A stretch of 64,000 nucleotides of DNA, taken from Cololabis saira. Taxonomy: Eukaryota > Chordata > Actinopteri > Beloniformes > Belonidae. The notes under the pieces are model-generated. The model did no database searches. It saw nothing but the letters and a program-made list of their open reading frames with translations, and had not been told where the DNA came from. Below are positions 10,776 to 23,146 of this stretch, in pieces. Both the position numbers and the translations under genes were made by a program. The stretch covers positions 4,518,558-4,582,557 of the forward strand of contig NC_084597.1 in the NCBI RefSeq assembly GCF_033807715.1. The letters run 5' to 3'. The first letter of the stretch is position 1. Each line of letters starts with the position of its first letter.

Positions 10776-12608
10776 TATTAACATCTTTTTATGGTAATAT
10801 GTTGCAATTTTATACATTTTTTTTACAAGGTTGTGAAATTAGCTGCTCATGCAGTCGATGGCTGAAACCATAAAGAGTAAAGGAGGGCAATTAGCACCAA
10901 ATGTTTACGCATGAAGCACAATAAAATCACATATTAGAAATTCTGAGATTATTTATTTAATACCATATTGTATAAAACCATTAAAAAAAACATTTTCCTC
11001 ATAAAATAACCCAAATAATGCAAAAGTCTTAGTTTTTTCTTATGTTCCAGGTAGTACCTGCTTAAGTGCACTCATGTACTAATAGAGTGCTGTTCCAGTT
11101 TATTAGATGGATGCTTCACCCATGTGACCTCTGAGATACCACCAACCTCTCCGCTGTTCATTCCCAACTAAATGAACCAGGCGTTTCTTTGAAGCGTAAT
11201 GAAGGTTTAAAGCTGCGCTGTCATTCCTTTCATTCTTGTAATTTTGCAAAAGCTTCATAATAAAGTTCTGCTTGTCCATTAAAAACACAAACAAGGACAC
11301 GAACTCCCTGTAACACACACAAATGAAAGGATAAATGCATTTTTTTTAAATGTTTTAGATGCTTTAATCGAGATGCTTTAATACTTGCAAGGTCAAGATG
11401 ACAAATATCCAGCAGCAGCAGCTGCATCTCTGGCACAAATTAAGATTTTTTTTTAACTCTGTTTTTGGATCTAAAGATTGTAGTTTCTGTGAAAAGCAAA
11501 AACACAGTACATATGTTTGAAATAAGAAACTGGCAGGGCAATAACTAAAGGCTCAGGTGTGTTATTGAATCCAGTGAGCAGCTGTAACAGGTACGACCTG
11601 GTGGCCAAAGGTGTGTTTCCACCTGTGATCCTTGCTGTGACATCACAGATCTGGATCAGTCCTGCCCCGGCACGTCATCCATCAGCTATAAAGATTGCTG
11701 ATAGATGACAGTGCTGTGAAACTTATATAACAGATAATTAAGGAATAACATGGCCTACTTTACACAATTAAAATACTAAGACCCGGGCCAGCTGACAGTC
11801 CTGCCGGGGCCCCGGACAAAATAATCTAAGATGGGCCCCCCTGCGCCCGGATCTCTCCTTCTCCTCTTCCTCTCCTCTCCTTCTGCTCTTCAGGTTTTTA
11901 TACAAGCTAATGGACGTTAACATTAGAGCTAGCCAGTTAGGTTAAGTTACAAGGTTGGTAAACGTTGTAACTGTTTCTTACCTTGCTCTACGCTGACTTT
12001 ATTAATTCCAGCTTCACTGTCACCACCTTTTTAAAATATTTGTGTAGAGAATCTCTGAGGCCTCTATTTTCTTCTTCTCTTCTTCTCTTTTCTCTTCTTT
12101 TCTGAGCACCGGACTTGTGCTGACCGGACATTTTGACCATTCTAATGGTTGAATTAAATGATAACGTCAAATTTTGATCAGCGGCCAAACCATTTTAGTG
12201 TTGGGGGTTCTTGACCACAAGGACAATTAGGAAGAAAACAAATAACAAGCTTTTATGTAACTCCAATACTACATATTTTTTCCACAAATAGGCATATTTT
12301 GAAACATTTTGAAAAATGATTCCATAATTTAATGAGAATAACATTTTCTTTTTTCCAGTTCTGGGCCCGCCAACCGCAAACCAAAAAAATAACTTATTTG
12401 ACCATTTTCACGTGTTTCAAGTACATTTTCAATTGAAATAAGTAGAAAAAAAAAGATTTATCTTCTCATTACAAGCAAAAAAAATGTTCTACTTATTTTA
12501 AGTGAAAATCTACTTGAAACAGGTGAAAATTGTTGTTTTTTGAGTTTTTGAGTCTTGTCTTAAATGTAATGAGATTTTTTTGACTAAAAATTAGACATTT
12601 TAACTAGA
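10776..12608. other. No recognised gene
   Basis: Mostly AT-rich. At 12412-12480 and again near 21400 there are words such as TTATCTTCTCATTACAAGCA, suggesting another old repeat family. Short open frames here show no domain. Confidence 0.5.
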
Positions 12609-12610
12609 AA

Positions 12611-13600
12611 TTAAAGCTGCAAGCAGCGATGAACGGGCCCTCGCACTCACGGCCACCGCCCCCCATAAGCATATCAGAAACGACACCACCCACGACTTCC
12701 TATGTCAAACCATTCAAAAGTTATAGCAGAAAAAAGGGACAACCAACCAGAAGAAGGGGCGGGGCTAAATGAGGCCAATGAAGGTCAAGGACTCCATACA
12801 GAATCTGATGACACCACCCACGACTCTCTATGTCAAACCATTCAAAAGTTATAGCAGAAAATCGGGACAACCAATCAGAAGAAAGGGCGGGGCTCATTTT
12901 CGCCAATTATGGTCAAGGACTCAATACCTAGTCCCATGACACCACCCACGACTCTTTATGTCAAACCTTTCAAAAGTTATGGCAGAGAAAAGTATTCTAG
13001 TGGGCGCTGTTGAGCCGTTAGGCAACGCCCATTAATGCAAACCATGAAATATCAAATGTATCGCCAGGCCTGGCTTTTCTTTAAGTTGCGACATGATACA
13101 GGTGTGTACCGATTTTTGTTCATGTACGTCAAACCGTATTGTGGGGCTTGAGGCACAAAGTTTTTTCTGTCTGAACCAATCAGATGAAGGGTGGGCGCGC
13201 TTTTTGCCGTCTAGCGTCGCCACGGTAACACTTTTGAAAGAGAAAAGTAATGCGTGGTGTCGGAGGATGGAGACGCACGTTTTGATGTATAACACACCTG
13301 GGTGCACGTTACAGTTCGGGCCGCATTAATGACCGAAGAAATGGCATAAATTGCGCCAAAATTACACGATTAATTCAAAATGTTCAAAATGGCCGACTTC
13401 CTGTTGGGTTTCGGCCATGGCGCCAAGAGACTTTTCTTTAAGTTGTGACATGATACAGGTGTGTACCGATTTTGGTGCATGTACGTCAAACCGTATTGTG
13501 GGGCTTGAGGCACAAAGTTTTCTAGGGGACGCTGTTGAGCCATTAGGTCCCGCCCATTAATGCAAACCATTAAATATCAAATTTTTCACCAGACCTGGCT
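12611..13600 (+). repeat. Family R1 repeat, 3'-truncated
   Basis: Starts TTAAAGCTGCAAGCAGCGAT and follows the R1 order of the full copy at 44285-45477, with some internal repetition of the GCATGTACGTCAAACC section. It stops at TTTTTCACCAGACCTGGCT, before the R1 terminus. Confidence 0.85.
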
Positions 13601-14439
13601 CAGTGTTTCGAGAGGAGGTAGTAAAACGTTTTTACTTTTAAGTTTAACAGCACACTGGTTGGATGAAAGCTTCGTGCCACACAGTACAATTCTAAACACA
13701 ACTTTTATCTTATTTCTAAAGATAAAGGAAGCTCTGAAAACCTTAAAAGGAACCCTGGCTATTAAGACATGTAGGTCTTAAAAGAAAAAATGTTGGTATC
13801 AATTATAACAATGTGATATAAAAAACCTTTTAGATGTCTTCGTTTTTATAAAATTTGAAAATATAATTTAACATGTAGGTCGCCATTGTTGTTTACATTC
13901 TGGGTAGTGACGTCAGACGGTGGCTCCTGCTAGCCCCCGTCCACTGTTTTGACACCCAGAAACAGATGAAAACACAGCTAAACAGGTGACGGCGCACCAG
14001 AAACACAGATCAAAACACAGCTGAACATTAAGGTGACGAAGCACCTACAAAAAAGTTAAAAAAAAAAAAAAAAAAAAAGTACAGCACCATAAAGCATGAA
14101 CTATAAAAACACCATAAAACTCAGATAGACTAACAGACCACACGTTTCAACTAGCAGATAGCCGATGCTACAATAAAAACCCCAGCCAGATCTGGCATCA
14201 TTAAATTAAATAAAGATGTTCTTGCCTATTTGACGCGAAGTCTGCACCTCCCGTTTCATCAAAGTCCCAGGCCAGTCCCCTCAGCCTCTGGTCTGTCATC
14301 ACCCAGCACCGAAGCCAGTTTTAGGGGGGGGCAGGGGTGGGCTATGCCCACCCAAACGTGCATCATGCCCACCGGCGTCTCCATCCCGGCCAGAGCGGAG
14401 AGCGGAGGGCGGGTGGCGGAGCGCTGCAGGCTCTAAAGC

Positions 14440-14476
14440 CCCGGCTACGCCGTCTACGGCGTAGGCTACGTAGCCT
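14440..14476. repeat. Short palindrome CTACGCCGTCTACGGCGTAG
   Basis: A 20-bp near-perfect self-complementary word followed by GCTACGTAGCC. It resembles the centre of the FB foldback repeats. It is also present at 27910-27946 because of the block duplication. Confidence 0.6.
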
Positions 14477-15279
14477 AATGCACTGGTAAGATGCGCATGA
14501 CTTTGATCATTTTTGCAGATCTCCCGTGCATCACAGAACTTTGATCCAGTTTGCCTGAACCGAGACGTCTTATGGGCTCCCTCGTCAGCCTCCACGGCCG
14601 GGAGATGCTGCTCATCTATGTTTTAGATACCTGTCCCAGTTAAACTAACGCGGCTTATCTTCCCAGAGCCACCGCTCTACGTCATCGCCCCCAGAATGCA
14701 TTGCGCAGATAAAACATGGCGCCTCCCGCAGGTCAAAATATGTGATAAACATTGTAGATTTTTAAAGCAATTAGATTATTTTATGTGTTTCTAACAACAT
14801 ATTTTAGTATAAGAGAACAATTGTGGCTAATTAGGCCGCGTTCAGACTGCAGGCAAATCTGATTCATATCTGATTCCTTCTCATATCCGATTTTCAGGGC
14901 TGACTGTCCACACTGTTTTTAGCAAGTGTCCATATCGGATCTGGCTCTGTTCAGACTGGGCCACATCATTGACTGATCTGAAAGGTTGCCGTAGCAACGA
15001 CGTCGGAGCGGAGGCGTCACCCAGCGCGTGTATTGTGTGAAGTCATGTAATTGCGACATCAAAAACAATAACAGTATGGAGCCAGCTCACATGCTGTTCC
15101 ATACCTGTAAAGCTGGGCATACACTGTGCAATATTTTAAATCGTTTGAGACTGCCCCATCTCACTCTAATCCTCCCGTCGGACCTCTGTTACTGGAACTC
15201 GAGGCTGGTTTTGGGGCAAAACGTGCGTCCTGCCCACCCGATCAAAGGTAATGGGGATCCTTTATTTTTTTATAATTAA

Positions 15280-15282
<3 letters not shown>

Positions 15283-15351
<69 letters not shown>
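15283..15351. repeat. (TA)n microsatellite
   Basis: About 68 bp of uninterrupted TA dinucleotide inside Harbinger-like element 1. Confidence 0.97.
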
Positions 15352-15599
15352 GTACCCTACCGTTCCTGATTGGGTCGGCACTGCGCATCATTTTTAGACA
15401 CAACAATGAACGCATACCGCAAAAGTTGTGTCTCGGTGGAGGGACCCGACGTCCCAGCAAAATGAGAAACAGAGAAAAGTGTTCAGAACAAAACCACCAG
15501 CAAACTAACAAACCAACAAAGCTCAGAGTTAACAAAACGAACCAGCAATGAACAACAAATGAGCTGACGGGCTGCAGGTTCAGGCTCACAGCGCGACTG

Positions 15600-15673
15600 A
15601 AGGCTGATTTATGGTTCCGCGTTTCACCAACGCAGACCTACGGCGTAGGGTACGCGGCGACCCGCACCGTACG
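15600..15673. repeat. FB foldback element, left half
   Basis: AAGGCTGATTTATGGTTCCG, then CTACGGCGTAGGGTACGCGG. The right arm is missing. Confidence 0.65.
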
Positions 15674-15885
15674 TGGAAATGCAGTCTTCTTTCTGCTATT
15701 AAAACATGATTTGTAATGTGAATTTGCAACACTTAAACTACAAATAATAGTTTTTGACGTGACATCAGAGATTGTACATGCTCTCTGTGAAAGGATGAGT
15801 AGCTCCACAACTGGAAATGGGCGGGTGGTTTGGAGCGTCTGGGACAGTCATATCCGATCTGAGTGTTTGGAGCTGTTCAGACTGA

Positions 15886-16261
15886 AGCCCCTTTCACACA
15901 GCCAGTTCGAGGCGGGAACGTTGCGCCTTTAAGCCGCCTCGCTGTTCTGTGTGAAAGTCACGGAGGCGGAATGGGGGGGCCAAGTGGCCCCACCAATAAG
16001 CCGGCAGCGGAGGTAGTCACAGAGCCGTCACAGAGACGAAACGGGGTCTGTGTGAATGACACAGCCGGCATGCCGCTGACATGACGGTCGGACTGACGCT
16101 GTCGTCACGCCTCTGATTGCGGAACGCCGGCATGCTGTGTGAATTTACAGACGGGAGCGGCGTTATGCCGGCGTTGTATGGTTCTGTGTGAACCAACAAA
16201 GGCGGCGTATTGGCAGGACTTCTTTACACCAATATTGCGGAATCTCTGTGTGAAAGGGGCT
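15886..16261. mobile_element. Nested 376-bp MITE
   Basis: Termini AGCCCCTTTCACACAG and CTCTGTGTGAAAGGGGCT are inverted repeats. It is flanked by TGA (15883-15885) and TGA (16262-16264), a 3-bp TSD. It sits inside Harbinger-like element 1, so it is younger than that element. Confidence 0.8.
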
Positions 16262-16826
16262 TGAGACGCATCTGCCCAAATGCGATATGGATCAGGAAAC
16301 GGAAACTACCTCCTGGAGGTGGTTTCCATCTGGTTTGCAAAAATCGGATATCAGGCGGTTTGGGACTGTTCAGACTTCAAAAGAGTCATCCAGTTTCAAT
16401 CTGGATGGGCTAAAAATCGGATATTTGCCTGCAGTCTGAACGCGGCCTTAAGCCGCGTTTATACTTGCAGTTCAGAAGGCGTACGCGAGACGCAGGATAC
16501 GCGTGACGTCACGTCTCGCGTATCCTGCGTATCCTGCGTACATTTGACGCGTCGACGTGCACGTTCTCAAAAAGACACTGAACGCGTACGCGACCTGCAG
16601 TTCTCGCTCTGGCCGCTAGTATCGCTGTTCCCGGTCTGATCCCGGCTGGCACGATTATGCTGCTCTCCCCTGGAGAAAGTTCCCCGTGCATATATTTATG
16701 CAATATTTAACTTCCCCCCAGGGTTTCCGTTGTCCGGTAAAATATGCCGAAGTCCGGTATTTTATAATCTCTCCGGTCAAAATACTCACTGGTGCTGCGG
16801 GACTAGAGTCCCCGGGAGTACCGCGG

Positions 16827-16941
16827 ATGGCGAGCCCCGGCCGCCGAGCCCCGGCCGCCGAGCCCCGGCGGCCGAGCCCCGGCGACCGAGCCCCGGCGAC
16901 CGAGCCCCGGCGACCGAGCCCCGGCGACCGAGCCCCGGCGG
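16827..16941. repeat. 14-bp GC-rich tandem repeat
   Basis: About eight units of CGACCGAGCCCCGG with C/G variants in the first three bases. Every forward frame across it lacks stops, which makes spurious Pro/Arg-rich open frames. Confidence 0.9.
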
Positions 16942-17253
16942 AGGTACGCGCCGAGCCTCGGTGCCTCCCGGAGCCGGGAGGAAGCGGAGCCGGGAGCCAG
17001 GAGTCAATTGACGGGACTTATTTTATTTTAAATACTCTGTTTTTCAATAAAAATACTATTGAATGACTTGGAATCATATTAGGAACAATACATTTTTTGA
17101 CCATGTTAATCTTTCTTATATATTGACATCTACTTCTCCATATGAACCTAAAATTAACTGGATTTATTGTTTCGTCATTCTTGTTGAGATGGGTGAGGAG
17201 AATGCTGGATAAATTAGTCTGGAAAGACTATCCACTTTTGATAATAAGCAATA

Positions 17254-17336
17254 ATAATAAGATAAGATAAAATAGTCCTTTATTACTCCCTCAACGGGGA
17301 AACTCACGTAGCAGAAGTACACACACACACACACAC
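17254..17336 (-). mobile_element. LINE 3' end with short tail
   Basis: AGATAAGATAAAATAGTCCT followed by TTATTACTCCCTCAACGGGG is the reverse complement of a fish LINE terminus with a simple-sequence tail. Nested in Harbinger-like element 2. Confidence 0.5.
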
Positions 17337-17900
17337 AGGGAAGGGGGTAAAACAGTAATATAAATAAGTAATACACATTAAAAAAAGAGTAATAATAATA
17401 ATAATAATGTTATGGTTTTCTTTAGCTTCCTTCTAGGCACCCAGAGCTTTACAGAGATCATTATTCATTCACACACATTCTCCCCGGTGGTAGCTCCGTC
17501 TGTAGCCGCAGCTGCCCTGCAGACTGACGGGAGCGTGGCTGCCATATCGCGCCAAACGGCCCCTCCGACCACCACCAACATTCATACACACTCATACACA
17601 TTCACACGATGTTATAATCTCCTACATCATCCAATATTGTCCTGTAAAAGTGTTCGTTTTTCTAATCTGCTACCGCTGCTGCTGCTACTACTTCTGCTAC
17701 TTAATATAAGTAGCTTTTCCAACTGTTGCTCTGCTTACTGCCCCCTATCGGTCACCATCGGTATGACAGGCTCTACTCGGGTGGTACGCGACGTACGCAG
17801 TGGAGCATGAACAGACACGTTTGCAGGGTACGCAGGATACGTGCGTAGAGTATATTTCCGGCTTTAGGGACTACAAGTCTTAATAACCAGGGTTCCTTTT

Positions 17901-18245
17901 AACAAACCATGGTTTACTATAGAACTTAGGAAATCTGCTTTAAACAAAAACAAGCTTTATAAAAGGCATTTTCAAAGTCCTAGTCCTTTAAATTGTGCTA
18001 CATACAAAAATTATAGGAATAAATACAACCATCTTATTAGAAATAAATAAATGATCTATGGAAAATATTGAAAGAATTACTGAACAAGATAAAAAAATCA
18101 TCTATTCCAGCCCAGTCTACATTTCAGGATGGCGCATAAGATAACAGAGCATACACAAATTGCTAATAAATTCAATGATTTCTTTATAAATGTGGGTCCA
18201 CGTCTTGCAAAACATCTTAAAAATTTTCATGGTTCTTCTAACTAT
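17901..18245 (+). pseudogene. LINE ORF2 fragment upstream of reverse transcriptase
   Basis: From 17901 the frame reads NKPWFTIELRKSALNKNK, then LYKRHFQSPSPLN and YKNYRNKYNHLIRNK, and stops. After frameshifts the text continues with LLNKIKKSSIPAQSTFQDG and IANKFNDFFINVGPRLA. This order (PWxT, KNKLYK, YRNKxxxLIR, FNxFFxNVG) is the linker between endonuclease and reverse transcriptase in several fish non-LTR clades. Stops and frameshifts show that it is dead. It is cut off by the element starting at 18269. Confidence 0.8.
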
Positions 18246-18268
18246 AAATGAAGGTTATCCCTCTTTAA

Positions 18269-19569
18269 AGGGGACCTATTATGAAAAACATAGGAACATA
18301 CAACGACATAGTTATGCTGATTCTTTAATAAAATGTCTTTAAATTTGTCTCAAATCTTAACCCTCTTTATGAGGGTGACACTTCCATTATAGATAAAATG
18401 TATTTAAAAATGGTTTTCGAAAATGAAAGGACACATGAGTTTATCTTTCTTGAACAGTTAATTTAATTACTGATATTTATTAAAATATAAATTTTGTTAA
18501 GGAAATCTATTAATTTTGAGATAAATAAGGGTCGCCCCCAATTACTTTTTTAAGGTCGTTGCCCTATTAATGTAGGTTTAAAAACACTAAAATACCTTTG
18601 TTTTAAGTTTTCACATATATGCACACTACATTCCAAATGTTTGGAAAATGGCCAAATATATCTTTATTTTAAGTATTTTAAGAAATAGGCCTTATACATC
18701 ATTGACCCAGAACTGTAATTCAGGCTTAAAGGAGACATATTATGGCATTTAATGTATATTTTAAACAGGCCTTGAATGTCTTAAAAACAATCTAATCTAA
18801 TCTGTGGCTCATTTTCAGGGCGGTGGGGGTATGATAATGAGGCTCTGCGCTGATTGTCTGCTTGAATGACGTGTAGGAGGGGAGGAGACGAAGCGTCGCT
18901 CCGTAGCAAAGCGTGTCCACGGTTCTGCGTTAAATCGACGCGTACCCTACGCCGTAGGCTCCGGGGGAGAGCTGGCTCTCCCGGCTCTCCCCCGGAGCCT
19001 ACGGGTTCGGATCCCCTCGACGGGCTGGTCCGTGAGCAGCTCCGGCAGCTCCGTACGCGGCGCCGGGGCTCCGGAGCTAAGCTAAATACTTAGCCCATGC
19101 AAAGATCATAGGCTACTCATAGACAAATATAAATTACATTTAAAAAACCGGAACTTACCGCGGACTCAGTGTGTCAGTTGTCGAATCCGTGCTGTGGGAT
19201 CTGATCCTTTTATGAGGGTAAATGTCCATGCAAAACCTCATCTTAACTCTCCCTCGTTGTTCAAACAGCCAGCGCTGCTGAACAATGGCGGAGCTCGAGC
19301 GGCCGGCAGAGCTGGTGGTGGGCGTGGTTTCAGCAGCGGAGGAGACCGAGGGCGTGGTGTGCATTTTGGTGACGTAAAGAAAATGCACAAATCACAACGG
19401 CCCGTGGAAACCACATGACACTGTCACTGGGGGACTCTGTAAGGGTGGGGGCGAGCAGACCTTTCAGATTTTCATGGGATATCATCTTCTCTGTGTTGGC
19501 AGGCTGACGGGAGACCACTTTATATATGTTAAAACAAGAAAAAACGTGTTTTTCATAATAGGTCCCCCT
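18269..19569. mobile_element. TTAA-target DNA element, 1.3 kb
   Basis: Left end AGGGGACCTATTATGAAAAA and right end TTTTTCATAATAGGTCCCCC are inverted repeats, flanked by TTAA at 18265-18268 and 19570-19573. TTAA TSDs are known for piggyBac and Kolobok elements; the termini do not let me choose. Non-coding. A second terminus-like word (TTAAAGGAGACATATTATGG) at about 18727 suggests a nested relative. Confidence 0.8.
18952..19004. repeat. Perfect 21-bp-stem hairpin in FB remnant
   Basis: Left arm CCGTAGGCTCCGGGGGAGAG plus C (18952-18972) pairs perfectly with 18984-19004 across an 11-nt loop. It follows a TTCTGCGTTAAATCGACGCG segment typical of FB foldback repeats. Confidence 0.85.
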
Positions 19570-19889
19570 TTAAAGATCCCAGGGAGTCGTTTGCACCATG
19601 TCATAACTGCATGCGAGAGTCTGCTCATTTTAGAATTCCGACCGGGCCCTGAATGCATCTCGTCGTTCTCCTGCGCGTGTGAAACAAAACACTGGGGAGG
19701 TGTCAGGTTTCTCCCAGCAAGGGCACGTGTGAGTGACGTCATCACGCAGTCCGGGCTCGGAGCTCCGGGAGCGCGCCCCCTCCCCTTTCTCTTCCCCAAC
19801 TCAGAACTGCAGTTTGCGCGTTCACGTGTCTGAGACAGGCTGAGACAGGGTGGCAATGATTCATTCGACATAAATATTCATAGAAAATC

Positions 19890-20369
19890 CCATATTGGAA
19901 GGACTTTATTGCAATTCACACAATATTTTCACATTACAGTAAACAATATATGTACGAAGTCACATGTCAATAAAATAATTTTATGGCAAAGTCATAGCTT
20001 TTTACGTTATTAGTTGGTATTTTCAAAAAAGAGAGTGGCAGAGTTCTTCAAAAATAATATGTTCCAGTGTATGATTTTTTCGTCATGCCAAAAGGTCTCT
20101 GAATCTGGCATTTAATTTTCCTTACACAAAATCTTTGATTTTTAATTAATATTTTTCCAGAAATACAGAGTGACATAAAAATGCCAATTCCTTTCAAGCA
20201 ATGACCACGATACGCGACACGGTCAACAAGGAACCTACTGACAATCATATATGTCGATTTCATTAAGATTGGATGAACGAAACAGCAATTGCAGCACATA
20301 ATTTGATGAAAAATGTATACCTGACCAAAAGGTGGCGCTATGGAGTTCATCCAAGATTGTCATATCCAC
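19890..20369. other. AT-rich DNA, possible R3 5' extension
   Basis: Contains AGGTGGCGCTATGGAGTTCA near 20331, a word style typical of R3, but does not align clearly with the second R3 copy. Confidence 0.35.
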
Positions 20370-21275
20370 TTGTTCAGAATGGAAGCCTGATTACATGAAT
20401 TGATTTTGGGTTGATTCTGACCAATTATGTTTAAGTTACAACAACTTTTATCTTCATGGCGAGACCCCGAAATTTGACAACCTCTAACGGCAACGCCCTT
20501 TGACACAAACGTACAGTTTTCTCTGTCACTCATCGTCAATGCCTTACCTATTATCTCACCAACTTTGAGATCAAGAAACTGATCTCGTTTGGAGCACAGA
20601 TGCAAACTAGAAGACATGACAATTCCTGGTTCCAACAGGTGGCGCTACAACCGATCCTGAATATTCCACCATAGATGGGTTCAGGCTCAACCTACAATCA
20701 TGCACATACGTTTTCAACCACATCAAATCATGTATTGCTGAATTACAGCCAATTGATGTTTGATGGCGAAGCTTAAAAATTACCTCAAACTTCGCCGGAT
20801 CACTACGGTCACGCCCTCTGGCAGAAACTTAAAAGCTTCGCAATTTAGCGTCGGCCATGTGTCTAGATTGTACAAACCAAGTTGTGAGCCAATTCGATAA
20901 AATCTCTAGGAGGAGTTCGTTAAAGTACGAGGCCTAGAAATGATCAGAATTCATGAAAAATGACATTTTCTGTTCAAAATGCCGGACTTCCTGTGTAACT
21001 TAGACCATGGGTCCAAAAGACTTTTTTGTAGCTCTTTGTCTAATATAATACACACATAAAGGTCATTGCTGTAAGTCAAACCATATTGTGGGGCTCGTCA
21101 AAAAACATAAAATAGGTGGCGCTATAGAGCCCATTCTTGTGGACCCATGCCTGTCGCCCATAAAATACGTAATTTTACGCGACTCTGGAAGCGTGTGCAA
21201 AATTTGGTGAGTTTTCGAGCATTTTAAGGCCTCCAAAAAGGCAATTTATTTACGGCGAGAATAATAATAATAATA
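20370..21275 (+). repeat. Family R3 repeat, copy A
   Basis: Closely matches 25132-26043 over its whole length. Landmarks are AACAGGTGGCGCTACAACCG, TTAGCGTCGGCCATGTGTCT and AAAATGCCGGACTTCCTGTG. It ends GCAATTTATTTACGGCGAG plus an (AAT)n run and is followed directly by R1, the same junction as copy B. No reading frame is conserved. Confidence 0.85.
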
Positions 21276-21345
21276 ATTAAAGCTGCAAGCAGCGATGAAC
21301 GGGCCCTCGCACTCATGGCCAACGCCCCTCCTTCCAGCCCCCCCC
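21276..21345 (+). repeat. Family R1 5' fragment
   Basis: TTAAAGCTGCAAGCAGCGAT through GGGCCCTCGCACTCATGG, then diverges. Confidence 0.8.
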
Positions 21346-22117
21346 AAAAAGAGAATATTAAAAATACGATAAATGTAAAAAAAAAATAAAATTAAACAGG
21401 ATTTATCTTCTCATTACAAGCAAAAAAATCTTGTTCCAATATATTATAATATTTGTAATCAGAACAAATTATCTGTCCCCATATGATAAAATCCACCATC
21501 CCCCCTGATTTTTTTTTACAACTCGAGTACTGGCTGCGGTTCTGTTTAAAGCCGGGCAGACACTGTGCCATTGCCGGCTCGTTTTGAACCAATTTTCCTC
21601 TTGTTTCAATCATTAATATGTGTGCAGACAAGGTAAAAAAAAAAAAAAAAGCAAAAACTCAAACTCTTTCAGTTCACTGTGTTTTCTAGTAGTTCTTCTA
21701 GTTTTCTATTGTTACTTTTAAGTTTACTGTTCCCTTTGTGGTTTTACTGGTTGTAAAGCATGTAGCTTTAATTATCACCCAATTCTGTGTTTCATCTTGT
21801 TAGTCAACTTCACTCCAACTCATTACCACCAATTTTACACTTATTTTTGGAATGAATGGTCAATAGACCTCATTTACATAAAATCATAGCTCATTTTTGA
21901 GATAGATAAAGATAAGCCGAAATTCTGAATTTTTTTGACTATAGTTAAACTCAGAGGCATATAAATTGATGGATTATCACAGACGGGTATATGTGAAAAT
22001 GAAATGAAATCATTTAAAATGTTTGGACCACCACCCAGCACCAGCCAGTGGTTGGTGGGTCAAATTGAATATCACAGGAGAGGAGAAATTGAATAAAATA
22101 TCCATAATTCAATGCAA
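21346..22117. other. No recognised gene
   Basis: AT-rich DNA. The word TTATCTTCTCATTACAAGCA (about 21400) is shared with 12460. Nothing else is supported. Confidence 0.5.
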
Positions 22118-22125
22118 GTAGTGAT

Positions 22126-22879
22126 CAGAGGTGGTTAGTAACGAGTTACATTTACTCCGTTACATTTACTTGAGTAAGTTTTGGGAAATTTTGTACTTTT
22201 AGGAGTAGTTTTGGATAACTGTACTTTTTACTTTTACTTGAGTAGATTTGTGAAGGACAAACTGTTCCTCTTACTCCGCTACATTAGGCTACGTTGAGCT
22301 GTTACTTTTCTTTTATCCTTTTTATCCGTGTACGCGTCAATCTCATGACATCACTGAGTGATTCTTTGGGAAAAAGGTTTGTTTTTGCATGTTTTGTCAC
22401 ATTTACACAGACTCAAACACACACAGAGTTTCTATGAGTTCATGTTTGTTCTAGTTCTGCCTGGTTGAAAAAGAAAAGTACAAAGGCTTGAAATTTTGTG
22501 CTACTGGTGCTTAATTTATTTTTTTATTCTGTTATTTTATTATTTATTAAAGTTCTTGAATTTACTTTACGCTTATTTTAATTTAAGCTATTTTTCATTT
22601 TTTTATTAATTTTAATTTATTTTATTATTTTATTGATTTTAATTTGCCTGAAGGTGATTATTTTGTACTTTTGTCTTTTTGAATGGGTGTGTTAAAAAAA
22701 TAAATCAGACGTTACTCAACAGTTACTCAGTACTTGAGTAGTTTTTTCACCAAGTACTTTTTTTACTTTTACTCAAGTAATTATTTGGATGACTACTTTT
22801 TACTTCTACTTGAGTCATATTATTCTGAAGTAACAGTACTTTTACTTGAATACAATTTTTGGCTACTCTACCAGCTCTG
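22126..22879. mobile_element. hAT non-autonomous element, 754 bp
   Basis: Left terminus CAGAGGTGGTTAGTAACGAG; right terminus ACCAGCTCTG. The flanks GTAGTGAT (22118-22125) and GTAGTGAT (22880-22887) are a perfect 8-bp TSD, diagnostic of the hAT class together with the CAGAGG start. The interior holds ACTTGAGTA and ACTTTTACTT words but no transposase, so movement would depend on an autonomous relative. Confidence 0.93.
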
Positions 22880-23094
22880 GTAGTGATCATCAATTTTATT
22901 TGAAATGAGTGTAACAGAGGCAGTTATATGGATGAAAATCATATTTTTGATATAAAAGAAAAGTGAATATGGGTCAATTTGACCAAAAGACCACAGAAGG
23001 GTTATCTATTAACATTTCAACATAATCAACTCATCCAAGAGATATTCAGAAGAGCTTCTCTTCTGCAAATGGTACAGTAGATGAGCTGCCATAC

Positions 23095-23142
23095 AAAGGA
23101 ATTTCCCTTTGGGGATTAATAAAGTAATTCTTATTCTTATTC
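23095..23142 (+). mobile_element. LINE 3' terminus with (TTATTC)n tail
   Basis: GGAATTTCCCTTTGGGGATT, AATAAAGTAA, then repeated TTATTC. The next element starts at its tail. Confidence 0.55.
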
Positions 23143-23146
23143 TTAA

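Larger units (their letters stand above)
12609..14736 (+). repeat. Duplicated 2.1-kb block, copy 1
   Basis: Read side by side, this is essentially identical to 26044-28206. The differences I saw are a 35-bp T/C-rich insertion in copy 2 near 27304 and one G/T change at 14731/28201. The block begins exactly at the start of an R1 element. Copy 2 ends at an assembly gap. It contains R1 (12611-13600), unique-looking DNA and a poly-A run near 14060. Confidence 0.9.
14834..16447. mobile_element. Harbinger-like element 1
   Basis: Left terminus GGCCGCGTTCAGACTGCAGG and its exact reverse complement at the right end give a terminal inverted repeat of nearly 30 bp. It is flanked by TTA at 14831-14833 and 16448-16450, the 3-bp TSD typical of PIF-Harbinger elements. 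The 1.6-kb interior carries a (TA)n run, an FB half-copy and a nested 376-bp element. No transposase frame is visible. Confidence 0.85.
16451..17863. mobile_element. Harbinger-like element 2
   Basis: Left terminus AGCCGCGTTTATACTTGCAG; right terminus, read inward, AGCCGGAAATATACTCTACG. It is flanked by TTA at 16448-16450 and 17864-17866. The left TTA is also the right TTA of element 1. The termini resemble element 1 (GCCGCGTT), so they may be related families. The interior includes a 14-bp tandem repeat and a LINE tail. Confidence 0.75.

Noticed and set aside
13093..13560. Recurrent frames with the same peptides in every R1 copy (for example 13351-13560 and 26786-26995)
   Set aside because: They repeat because the DNA repeats. 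Other R1 copies break them with indels, so no coding constraint is visible.
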